Assembly: GCA_013396995.1 (NCBI GenBank)
Contig: VWZP01005794.1
Location: 175,685 to 239,684 of the forward strand
DNA from: Dicaeum eximium
Lineage: Eukaryota; Chordata; Aves; Passeriformes; Dicaeidae
Direction: 5' to 3'
Length of the DNA stretch: 64,000 nt
Part shown: piece by piece, positions 37,887 through 49,232 of the stretch
Numbering within the stretch: the stretch's first letter is position 1
How the letters are laid out: each line of letters starts with the position of its first letter
Translations under genes and position numbers: made by a program
The notes under the pieces: generated by a model
Databases searched by the model: none
What the model saw: only the letters and a program-made list of their open reading frames with translations
Told to the model about the DNA's origin: nothing

Positions 37887-40800
37887 TTCAGAGGGAGAGC
37901 CAGAAAAAGCAGTGTGTGCCCCCTGAGATCCTGCCAGGTTGCACAGGCCACAAGAGCCACAGAGGGCCCTAAAGCCCCCTGGTGCCTGTCCTCACTCAGC
38001 TCATTGTGCTGCTTCACGGCCACACCGCACTACAATCAGGGCCCAAGCCTGGAGCTCTAGTGACAGACAGAGTCTGGTCCAAATTCTGGTTCTAACACTT
38101 TTAAATGTGAGTGCACAATTCTCAGTTAAGCCTTTTCAATGACTGAGTACATTTTAAATTACAAAATCAGTAAAAGATGGATTTTGTACTAATACCGATT
38201 GTATAGTGATGGGATTCTGAAGTTCACAAAACGGTTGACTAATAATTATAAAATTTCCACTTTTAATTTAGACATGAATACTTAACAGCATCTTCCAAAC
38301 TCTCAGACAGGGCTGAAATTTAGCTGGCTCATAAATACTTCAGTCTTCACTGTTTCATGCAATGACACTGCTTTGCAAGCCAGGCCCCTGGGGGATCAAT
38401 AAGTGTTTTTTCAGAAAAGTAGCAAAACAGTCATTTTGGCTTTTTTTTGCCAGATGAGTCCCTGTGATTCAGATATTTTTATTTCACTTACGTGATCATG
38501 CTAGCAGCATGTGATTAGCAATGATAATACACTGATACATTACACACGTATTTGAGAAAAGAAGAGCAGGACAAGTGTTTCAGTCAGCTCAGTGAAGTGT
38601 GAAGATGTGACTATGCTGAAAACATTTTTGGTTGTTAATAGGTCACAGAGTTTCCTGATAAATCATTCCTCTGTAAAGTATGGATGGCAGTACTTTGCCA
38701 GGTAGCAGAAGGTTGTGTTCTTTGAGATAAAGGTGCAGAAGTAGCCCCTTTGATATATTTGGGAAGCACAACTGACATAAGTTGATAGAAATTACATCTG
38801 ATGGTGTTCATGCATGTTTCTTTCTATGCTAAGGAGGGGGAAATCATCCTCACAGAAAGACAGACAGTTCCATTAATTCTCTTGCCTCAATATGATGAGA
38901 CTCTGAAGTCCAGTGAAAATGACTGCATGCAGAAATCAGGGAAGACACTTAGGGAACCTGGCCACTAATATGCTCACTTTCAAATCTCATCTTCAACTGT
39001 ATTTTCCATTTCTTTAGATTTAAAACAAAAAATTACAGCAGTAGTCAAGTGTGGGCAGACTTAAAGACCTAATAAAGAATGCAGATTTGCATTAGCTTCC
39101 AAAATTTAAGGTTTTGAAATTTAAAATATATTGAAGACACACACTGCAGGTGGTGGGATTTGGCTTCAGACTATTGTAAGGAAGTTCTTGAAAGTGCAAC
39201 TCTTTAACACATTCTACACCTAATTTCATTTTAGTTTTGAAGCATTGAGAAAGCCAGCTAGCTTTGAAAGGTGCTGCATGTGCCAAACTACATTTGCATG
39301 AGACAAAAAGAAGACAAATTCTATGCAGAAGTAGCACACAGGCCTGGAAATTAACTCAAATATTTAAAACTGTATTTCAAAAGTCTTTTGTTTTAAAGCT
39401 AATTTAATGGCATAGTTTCTGTTTTACTGATTTCAGTTCCGAATTCTATTAACAGTTCAGTATGAGGCCATCAGCTGCTATGTCTTTTTCCTTTAGCAGT
39501 GCCAGTTTTATGAATACAATAGGAATCTTTTTCTCCCTAACCCCTAAGGGTGAAGTAATATAATTTTTAGCTTTCTAGAGTATTCACTCATGTTAAATGG
39601 TCTTAACAAGTCAGTTTAACTGTGTTCAAATGGGTTACTCTGTAATCAAGAGAGGCTACATTTGAATTTCCAGGCAGTGTGCCATTAAGAATCCAATTAA
39701 AGGTAGTCAGTTGGTTATGAAAAGATGAGATTTTAATGGAATTTCAGGCTGGAGGACTGCACAGTTTCTAGTCATGTGTGTATGGCACTTGTGCCCCTGC
39801 TCCATGGGAATTCAGACAGAGCTGACATGGTTAAAATTTTTTCAGAGACATTGAAATCAGTGAACAGATCAAGACCATATTGGATATTGAATAATAGATA
39901 TTCCTCCAAATAAAATCATTTAAATTAATGCTTTTATCTTTAAATTTAAGTGGTCTTATTCACACAGCTGTGCTATGTTATGAAGAGAAAAATAATGACT
40001 GAGAACAGGATTCTGAACTACAGTTTCCAACACAGAAGGGGACACTGTGATTACTGTGCTAGCAGCTGTTCCCTTTAAATGAAGGACACTTTTACAGAGA
40101 AATTTTATAGGATAAGAGAGGAATAAAATAAAAATGTGCCCAAGTAAAGGGAAGTAGGGATCCAACCAAACATTTCCTAAACCTACGAAATCAATACACT
40201 CAGACATCCAACTGAGTATTGTACAGGTTGGTTTCAAAATTAAGTTTGTGTGATTTTCATTTGTTTTTAGCAAAAGCACATAGGTCCTCTCATTCAAAAC
40301 AATGGATACTTACTAGGAGACAAAACTGGATGTAAATTTACCTTGATGTCCACCTAGAAGACATAAACATGGTTCTTTCTGCTCAACCCATTGCCAGTTA
40401 AAGCTATAACCTTGGCTCCTACTGACTTGTGAGGAGTAGCTCTTAAAAATTATATTCACGAGCCTATGGACTAAACTAAGATGCCAAGAGAACCTGTTAG
40501 CTTTCTTTCAAAAGTTCAAAACCAGGCTATTGTGTTCAAACACAACATTAATGAGAATGCTCAATGAAAGTTTTAAAATACATTCTCCAAAGCTGACTTG
40601 GTTTTCCTCACATGTTTTATGCATCAAAAGGAACCTGGACAAATCAGAATTATAGCAATCTTGCATCAGCTGGAGACTTTTTCTGAGGACTTTTTTATAG
40701 CTTTCTTTTCTCTCAGTTAGAACAAGAATAAAACAAAAATCAAACAAAGAACTTAGTATATGAAAAGAATAAAAGATATCAGACAGGTCTAATGTGGTAG

Positions 40801-41577
40801 TAAGATATAAGCAGCATATGCTTTTGAGGAAGGAGAAAAGAGTAAGCTCCTTGCCCAAGAACTTAGCATAAATCTGAACTGAGAGTGCAAAGATCCTTAT
40901 TTTCAGCAAGACAATGTTCATTCATGTGGATGAATAAGAACATGTTTATATGTCATCTCATAGAATACAAGATCTGATCTGTTGAAGGAGTTAGTGATTT
41001 GGCATTTATATGAAACTGATTATCTTTTGAACAGCTATGGCACTAGGTTAAATTATTCCAAGTTTACATCTCTGTAACTAAACTTTAGTCTGCAGAGTTG
41101 ATTTGGTTTCCCTGAGTTAGCTTGAACTAGATTGCTTATTCACATAAAGTGGCCTGTTTGCCAGGTATTCTGCTCATGGAGTCCTTCTTTCACTTGCCAC
41201 TGATGTACTGCAGGGGTTAAACATGTCTCTTCCAATACCAAAATAAGTTGTCTAGCCAAAATGTTGGAATCCATTTCTCTATGTGGTATGAAAATTTTGC
41301 TAGACAACCTCAAGCAGATGATGGCTTTCCCTTTTTTCAGCCTGCAGAAAGTGAAAGGAGAAGCACTGAGATATTTAATAATTTTTTTGAATATTGTTGC
41401 TATAAAAACCTACTAAACACTCATCTGTTAACCTCTGATGTTAGCCATAAATACAAACCATTACAATTGTGATTTATTTCTGTATTGACTCAAAGTAGTG
41501 CTTTTTATTTCATTAACAAAATATCTGATGTGATGCTTTAATTTCTGGAATGAGTGTGTATTTCTGATTTCAGTCCG
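37887..41577. other. AT-rich unique noncoding sequence
   Basis: No gene was recognised. The longest frames are minus-strand (39956-40297, 113 codons; 40508-40921, 137 codons); they are Leu/Phe/Ser-rich and match no known domain. A mariner-like terminal motif (caggttggtttcaaaa after a TA) lies at about 40225, but no partner end was found. Confidence 0.5.
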
Positions 41578-42391
41578 TGTGCTGGGTTGACCATGGTCAG
41601 CTGCCAGACCCCTACCCAGCCACCTCTCATTCCATTCCTCCAGCAGGATGAGGTAGGAAATAGTTTATAGAATGATAAAACAGGGAGGTCACTTACCAAT
41701 TGCCATCATGGGCAAAACAGACTCAGTCTGGGGAAATTAACTTAATGTATTGCCAATTTAAAATGTGTTTGGATAGTGAGAAGCAACGAGAAATGAAAAT
41801 AACTCCTTACCCCTGGCCTCTCCTTGTTCTCGGGCTCAACTTCATTCCTTTATATCGGACTCCTTGGCCTCTGTCACCCAAGGCGATGGGGAATAAGGGT
41901 AGGGTCCATCCATAAAAGCTCTTCTCTGCCGTTCCTCAATACACATCTTCCTTGATGTGTCCTCCCATGGGCTCTAAACCTTCATGACCAACTTGCCTAT
42001 GCATGGGGTCTTCACAGGCTGCACTGTGGCTGCTCCACCCCAGTCCTTTCCACGGGCTGCTGGGGAATTTCTGCTTTGGCCTGGAGCACCTCCTCCTCTC
42101 TGCTCTCACCTTCACGCCCACAGAGTTGGTTTGGGGGTTTCTCGAAGGTTTATCTCACAAATCTTTTCCTCACCACCATTTGTGCAGCGTTTTTGCCCTT
42201 CCTTCCACACGCTGTTCCCGAGGCGTGCCCTGTGGTGGGCGGTCAGATCCGGCTGGAACCGGCTGTGTCTGGCTGTGTCCGGCTGGAACCGGCTGTGTCC
42301 TGCTGGAACCAGCTGTGTCCGGCTGGGGCAGCCCCGACCTCCCCTCACGGAGCCGCCGCTGCTGCCGGGGCCTGGGCACCCTCCCTGTACA
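41578..42391. mobile_element. avian endogenous retrovirus solo-LTR-like element
   Basis: The left edge reads tgtgctgggttgacc, a start I recognise from a widespread avian ERV LTR. The body carries other signature pieces of that LTR: a ccaattgccatcatgggc stretch, then gcaaaacagactcagtc, then ggggaaattaacttaatg and tattgccaat, and later 'tcgggctcaacttcattcc'. The right part is GC-rich and ends near 42391 at tgtaca, which fits the TG...CA rule. The usual orientation of this LTR is probably the minus strand, where the expected AATAAA signal reads AATACA at about 41746-41751. I see no gag, pol or env remnant on either side, so it is best read as a solo LTR left by recombination. No clear target-site duplication was found, and the right edge is approximate. 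The 195-codon plus frame (41984-42571) is not a gene. Confidence 0.75.
42251..42330. repeat. 20-bp tandem repeat inside the LTR
   Basis: The unit ggctggaaccggctgtgtcc recurs with small changes at 42251, 42281 and 42301. An extra half-unit ggctgtgtcc lies at 42271 and a final partial unit at 42321, so the array keeps a 10-base register. The Gly/Trp/Asn/Arg/Leu/Cys repeats seen in the overlapping frames come from this array. Confidence 0.9.
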
Positions 42392-43389
42392 GTGCTTTTC
42401 TTCTCGGAATGTCTAAAACAGAAAGTCTGTAATTTATCTGATTATGTATGGAGCAGCAGCTTAAAAAGCCCCAGCTCATATGAATGGGATGCAGGTAGGA
42501 TGGGTAGGGGAACCACCCAAAAATTAAATCATGTAAGCTTTTGGACAGTGGCATCCTGCCTTTTCTCATAAGAAGGATGGAGTGTAGGGCAGACCTACCT
42601 AAAAAATGACATCTTGATTTGGAATTTAAAAGTTGTCACAAATTTCTTCTGTTTAAAACCTAATTTATTTTATTCTGTCTCTTTTGGAGACTGTATTACA
42701 CTTATTTTTAAAAGTGTCAATGAAAATTTCCAGGGGAAGAAACTCAGTTACTTGTGAAGTATTCCAACATAACTATATTCTGATGAATTTCATACTATTT
42801 CAGTTAATGTAAATGCTTTTTGAATTATTATTTCAGAGAAAAGTCCTCAAGTTTGACAGTGTGGATCAACTATTTCAAAACCATTTAAATGTGGGGTGTC
42901 ACTGGACATTTTATAAGTTTCTTATATGCAAACTTGCTGAGTTTTTCCTTCCATGAGAAAACTCACTTCAAAGCAGATTTCTATAAAAACAAATCTTTGT
43001 GTGGTTTCAAGGACATAGCTGTTCTGTCTCCCACAGAGGAGATGAGAACTGTCTCTCTTTCATAACCTATGAGGTGAACAATTCTTATCTTGGAATTCTA
43101 AGCATTCCAGAGTCCTGTGCTAACCATGAAGGAGAAAGCATGTTAGCTCTGAGCATGGGCACCTATAGCCCAAAAGCCTTCTGAACAGTGGAGTAATTTT
43201 AATAAATAATATAAGCCTTCTGATAATGGAGTCAAAGAGTTGTGATTCATCACCCCACTTGAGAAGCAGTCACAACAGTGGGGTAAAATATATTTGTAGA
43301 AGCAATAAGGTTCGTGCCTTCTTTTTGTCCATCTTTGATATGGTCCAGCCTGTGAGAGGTTGTACGGCATGCAGCACAGCAGAAATCAG
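42392..43389. other. unique noncoding sequence
   Basis: No gene or known repeat was recognised to the right of the LTR. Confidence 0.55.
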
Positions 43390-43660
43390 AGCAAATGGGC
43401 AGCAGAGCAGCCTGTGTGTGTATGTGCCCCCATCTCAGCCCACCAAGAGGGGATGAGATTCTTCCCTTAGTGCTAAGAGAGGGCCCCAGCCCCTGTTGCT
43501 CATGGGGAGCACCTCGAGGCTGGGCAGCAATGGCTCAGGGGCAGGCAGCTGGTGTGACTGCCCGGACCGCACTGAGCAGCCTCTCGTCCTCCAGGAGCTC
43601 CCCTTGGAAGGGAGCACAGGCAGCACGGCTCCCGTACAAGTGCAGGTTCAACCATGTCCT
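43390..43660. other. GC-rich block, function unknown
   Basis: About 270 bases are rich in G and C, with a few CpGs in the later half (about 43555-43640). Frames are open on both strands (43395-43694 plus; 43435-43626 and 43500-43706 minus), consistent with few stops rather than coding. No family was recognised. It could be an unrecognised repeat, regulatory DNA or an exon of a noncoding transcript. Confidence 0.35.
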
Positions 43661-44660
43661 TAAATGTGGATTGCTCTTCTACATATTGGTGTAGATTACA
43701 TTCCATGTCACTTTGACTTCAACTTGATGGCAATGCTGGATTCCTGCCTGTACAGTGCATCTACAGAGAGCGTGTTGGCTCACATCTTCAAAGAGGTCCC
43801 ATGGCAATGCCAGAACCATGCAGTTGCATGTTTTTCATATGTCTTCTAGCAGTGACACCAGTGTAAGTCCAGAAAAGTTTACATGCCTCATATATGTAAG
43901 CATGAACAGTGAGCTTATTTAAATGATGATTTTTATGTAACCAAGTCTAAAGTAAATATCCAAGAAAACAGTATAATATCAAAAGGAAGTTAGACACACA
44001 CACACAAAAAAAGCACTTCTGTTGTCTTGGGACTATCCTGATGACAATAATGTGGAAAATATGTGCAAGTGATATGTATAGTCTGTGCAGTTTGTAATAC
44101 AGCTAAATTATCTGAGCAGACTCACACAGGACACAGTATGGAGTGCTCATCCTTTTCAGCAGGCATACAGATATGCCTCCAAAAGGAACCATCCCCATGC
44201 TATTCATTATGCTGTGGCACTGAAATGCAAGGTGTAAAACACATTGTGCCTATTTTCAGCAAATGTATTTTCTTTGTAGGTATCTTGATTTATCCATATA
44301 AAAGTATTTTGATTATTGCTACTAACTAGGTAATCAGCATTCAAATTCTAAGAAATCTTGGATTTTGCTGCAGATCTGTAACGTAGTTTCAATGGGACTG
44401 ACCACTGTTTCTTAGTGCAACTTTTGAGCAGGTTTTCTAAAATATCCCTTTTTCATCAAACTCCAATATTTCCATGGCTCCAATATTTACTAGTGTGAAG
44501 AGATAGCAATGAGGAATACAAATGAATGCACTAAGGTGCACTAAGGTGCAGTGATGGCAGGAGATCAAGATGTTGAAGAGCTGTGGTGCACGCTGAAGGA
44601 ACCTCTGCCTTAAGCAATTCTGCCTGTGGAATACCAATACTGATTTAGAACCAAACACTT
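43661..44660. other. unique noncoding sequence
   Basis: No gene or repeat family was recognised. A small tandem cactaaggtg duplication occurs near 44530-44550. Confidence 0.55.
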
Positions 44661-44682
44661 ATTGATTGATTGATTGATTGAT
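44661..44682. repeat. (ATTG)n microsatellite
   Basis: Five tandem attg units, followed by unique sequence. Confidence 0.9.
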
Positions 44683-47600
44683 CTTATTCATTAGCTCTGG
44701 CTTCAAGCTTGGTCAAAAGCTTCAAACTACCATTGATTGTCTTTTATTTATTTGATTTTATAATATTCATTTAGCCATAATACTGCAATGAAGGAAGATG
44801 TTAAGAAAAGTAACTCCTGAAGGTAGACTAATAGCTTGCATACAGACAATTAAACTTACAAGGAGATGCATATGGTGAAGACTTACTCTTGCCAAAGTTT
44901 CACAAGCAGGCATTTCCAGATTCTGGACAAAAATGTTGCACCATGCTGTGTCAATCTGTCTGTGCCTAAGGCTGACTGTCTCTTGGATGCATGGTTATTC
45001 TTTAATATCAGGAGCTTTACTCAGGCAGAATTACTGTGCAACATATTGTGCATCACTGTGCCTTGCTCAAAGTGCTTAGGGATAAATGCAGCTCTGGCAG
45101 GAAAATTAATGTGTTCCTTTTCTGCTTTATTTTATTTTAATTATGGAAAGTAGTAAAGTTGTTTAAAGGAACTTGCATTACATATATATAATGTTCAAAA
45201 CCCCAAACAAACTCACTCAAATATGCTCACAATGAATATTGTATATGCCAAAGTGTAAAATAACTAGGGGAAGAATATTGCACTCGGTTCTCTTGGATGT
45301 ATTCAAGAAACATATTGTAAAACTTTTATATTTACAAAATCCTTTCTCCTTCTAAGTAAGATGTGTTACCTGCAAATTTTAGGAAAGCGAGTGAATTTGC
45401 AATGTTTATCTATATTCACTTGTGTCCTTGATGTTATTCATTGAAGAAAATATATGCAGATATATGTTTATATGTATACATACATCTAGAAGCAAAGTAA
45501 TGTGAACCTGTTGCACACTACAGCAACCTGCCTCAGTCATGCAAGCACATCTCTGAAGTGAGGAAAGATCATTACCCTTATTTTGAGAATTAAGCAGAGA
45601 CTCTGTCAGTTCCTCCATGTCCCCAAAGAGGCCTTTGGCAAAGTATGAAATTAAACACATTACTCACCAGTCTTGCACTATAGCCATAACCACTGACCTG
45701 AATGATGGGCACACTGCAGTAGTCTTCAGTCTTTTATAACAGTTATTCTTGATTTTTTCTCCACATCTGATAACTGTGTGTGACAAAATTCTGTGACAGC
45801 CAGCATGGCCAATGTGTTTTTCTCTAGTAATTGCTCTAAAACTTCATATATCCTGTGCTGACTCAGACAGCCTTGGCTACCCAGATAAATTGAATCTCTG
45901 GAAAATTTGGGTCTGTGTGCATCTATGGGGACAGAAGATCTGGCAGAGATCTTTGATCTCACTGTTCCTGGAACTGCAATGAGGAACATCCATCTGTGAC
46001 CCCACTGCAATATGTCTAACACACTCCTGGGACCAAACAACTTGTAAGAGTCATTACTGCAAACTCAGTACGTATTACTAATGTCAAAACCATGCTGAAG
46101 TTCTGTCACTGCATGATGCTGGAGTGTGCTTTAGATCTAATATCACCTATAAACAATGGTAGAATAAAGCATTTAGTCAGTGTTTGCATGGCCTCCTATA
46201 AAGTATAATAATTTGTAAAAATAAGTGTCAAGCATGCTTGACAGATAATACTTTATTGTGTAAGTTATAGCTAATTTTCTCCTGAGATATGTTGACACCA
46301 TTCCATCTAATTTAATCTGAATTTGCAGTAATATATGATCATGGTGTATACCTCAGCAACAGTGTATCAGGTGTTGTTGTGCACTCTTCCTGTCTGAGTG
46401 TTATTTCTCATTGTCCCTTCAGTCTGACTTTTATTAATAAGTAGCACAATACTGAAAAATGTCGTTCATTTCCCTTTCTCATTGCCTTCTTTGGGAAATG
46501 GATAGGGTGTACAGGGTGTACAGGAAAGGGGAAAAGAAACTTCAAACTATTGTATCCTTTCCTCATTTTTCATCAGTGTTTATAAGGATTCAGGAGGCCC
46601 AAAGTTGAGATTGCAGTGAAAGATGTGAAGGTAGATTACTCGAGATTACACAACTCTTGTATTTTGCTTTAGATGCAACATATAAGAGTTTAAGGGATTC
46701 CTTAAAGGAGCAGCCTAATATTATGTCCTTCAGAAAAATATGTTTTTGTTGTTATCTCTTATTCCTGGAGTAGATTTTGCTTGTGTGAGAAATGGCCTTA
46801 ATATCACCTAAGACTGATGATGGGGACAAGAATGGCACATATAAGCAAAGGTATAGGATAGTATTACTGTCTACCCAAATTCCAAAAGTCAATTACAGGG
46901 CCATTACAGTCTTTGTAAGACCAAAAATAATTATATCTTTTTAATTCTTATCCTCCTTGAAAAAACAATAGCAGTATCAGCTATCTTTCATCATCTTCTG
47001 TACCTCTTTTGAAATTTCTGTTTCCATGTGTACCCATAATTTTTAACTTTTTCTGGGCAGGCAGCACTTTGCATTTGTGAAAGATGAGTGTCTGAGTGCA
47101 AGTTCGCTGCTTTCAGCTCTGGTGCACAGATTGGAGAAACTGTAGTGTAAATGATTGCATATCAGTTCACATTTTTCTGAATTTCCATCTTTCCATGTGT
47201 GCTAAAAAGCACAGCTGGACATAAACATGTCATAATCACTCATAGTGCCATTCTTCTATTTTGTGTCGATTTTGACAATTGACTGCAAGTTGTCATGCTT
47301 TGTTAATTGAAGGATTGCCTCTGATCTTAGATGCATCTTGATGCAAGCCTGTAGAGAGCTAGAGAATGTGTCTGCATCCTCTGGCAGAGCTCTAATACCT
47401 GAATATTTCTTCAGTGAGACCTCTGTTTTTTTACTAACATGGGTGCTTTGTACAGAACTTGGTTATGTATGACATGCACACTAAAAAGGCCCTGAATAAC
47501 TGTTTTCACTTCATCCTTTTTTTTCCTTCCCACTCATTGAGACATCCTTTTAGAACCCTTAAGTCTTGTTTGCAGCTGGGAAGTCTCAAAAGTTACCCAT

Positions 47601-49183
47601 TTCCTTAATCCTCATCTTCCTTAAAGTGGCTTTTCGTTGTCAAAGGGTTGGATCATCACCATGATATCCTGGCACACGATGTCACCAGGAAAGGCCTGGT
47701 TATTCTTGAAGGACCTTTTCTCTTTTGATATCTAACATGCACTGTCTTAATATAGCCCTAAGTCCCTAATACTGCAGGGACCTCAGCTTCAGTTCCATTG
47801 TGTAGCACAAATGCCTCATCTGTAGCCCAGGCCATGGAGGCAGCATGACAGGCTTTCTTCTCCTTTGAGGAAACAGAGCCGAAAAGACTTGATGAGGAAA
47901 CTGATAGTTTCCACAGCATTTTTGTTTCAGTAGAAAAGGAGGTAAGATGTACCTTCAGTGCTGAGGACTTCCACAGATTAAGAATTTCTATCTCTAGGAA
48001 AAGAGCTGAGGGGGCTTGGGGTTGGTTCTGAGGTGGGAAGTCTGTCCCCAAGGCTTCAGTAGCCAGCTCAGGGCATAAAATCAGGGAACAGTAGCCCAGC
48101 CGACGAAGCTACCAGCTGGCATAGGTCCCTTGGTCACATAGGAAAAAATCTCTGCCTATAGCTTTAGGTTTAGCATATGGAGATAAGCCTTTTTTAATCC
48201 ATCCTGTGTGTGGGTTCAACTTCTTAAAAATAGTTGCTGCAGCTGCACACTTTGAGCTCTGTTCATCTGAAGTAGGAGGGATGCTGAGAAAGGTTTACAG
48301 CACAGTGTCTTGAAGTAATGTCTCCCCACTGCCTTTAATTCTCCTGGGGACACCTTTTGCACAGGACAAAAAGGGGTTCTGCTTATGAGCCAATACTCAT
48401 ATGAATGCATAAGCACTGTCTAAAGCAAGTGTGAAAATGTTACCAAGAGTTAACAGCACATTGAATAGACCTTTCAATTATTCATTGAGAGTCTACTTAT
48501 ATTCCTCTTTGGCATTATACTTAGAAGTGTAACGATGCATTTTCTACAGATTTTATGGATTATAAAACCATAGGATTAGCCACTCCATAAATTAATCCTG
48601 ATGTATGTTAGGTAACTCATCTAAAAATGGATGCTTCCCATATAGGAAGTGAATAATTAATTTTTGTTTTCCTGGTTAAAAAGAATCCCTCAGGTGCTTT
48701 TCTGTTTTCTGCTGAAGCTGAAATTTTTTAGTCCTCTGACAGTGTCTTACACCCCCCAATATGTCTTGTTTCTATGGAGACACCAATGAACTGCAGCTTG
48801 CATTCTTCTGCATATCACAATACAAGGTTGCTTTAGAATTTTCCCAGTGTTTCACTGTCTTCTCTTTTAATTAGAAATTAATCAATAGGTTCAGTAGTCT
48901 TGTTTCATGCACTCACATATACATTCACATGCACATATGATCCCTGTGACTGTGAGCCAGCCTATAAACACAATGTATGCTTTCAAAGTTTTAATTTAGA
49001 GAACAGCACATTTTATATTGAGGCTTATGAGACCAGAATTCTGAGCTGTATTGGATGGCAGTGTGGGAAGATAGATATCTGGTATGCAGTAGATGAGATG
49101 GAAGGATTTTATACCTCATGCTTTTTAAAAATAGGAAGGATGTGTGGAGTTCTGGAATGAACATAAAATATGTTTTGTTCTTT
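44683..49183. other. unique noncoding sequence
   Basis: No gene or known repeat was recognised. The 47.6-48.4 kb part is slightly GC-richer, with minus-strand frames at 47758-48051 (97 codons) and 48216-48416. Neither resembles a known family, and in the plus direction the same region is closed by stops in all frames. A TATA/TGTA-rich patch lies near 45450-45487. Confidence 0.5.
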
Positions 49184-49232
49184 GAATTCTATTAATATTA
49201 TCTGATATTAATGAATTCTATTAATATTATCT
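49184..49232. repeat. 29-bp tandem duplication
   Basis: The 20-mer gaattctattaatattatct occurs at 49184-49203 and again at 49213-49232, separated by gatattaat. This gives a period of 29 bases. Confidence 0.9.

Noticed and set aside
40222..40498. A 277-base mariner-derived MITE bounded by caggtt and aacctg
   Set aside because: Only the outer six or so bases are complementary; the inner parts of the two ends do not match.
40508..40921. 137-codon minus-strand frame
   Set aside because: AT-rich chance frame, Leu/Phe/Ser-rich, with no domain, no splice context and no homology I can name.
41984..42571. 195-codon plus-strand frame, the longest in the window
   Set aside because: It lies in the GC-rich LTR, overlaps open frames in other phases and on the opposite strand, and includes the 20-bp tandem repeat. 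It has no known domain.
47758..48051. 97-codon minus-strand frame with possible splice-like sites nearby on plus
   Set aside because: Plus-strand frames after the candidate acceptor at the ctgcag are all closed by stops, and the minus translation matches nothing known.
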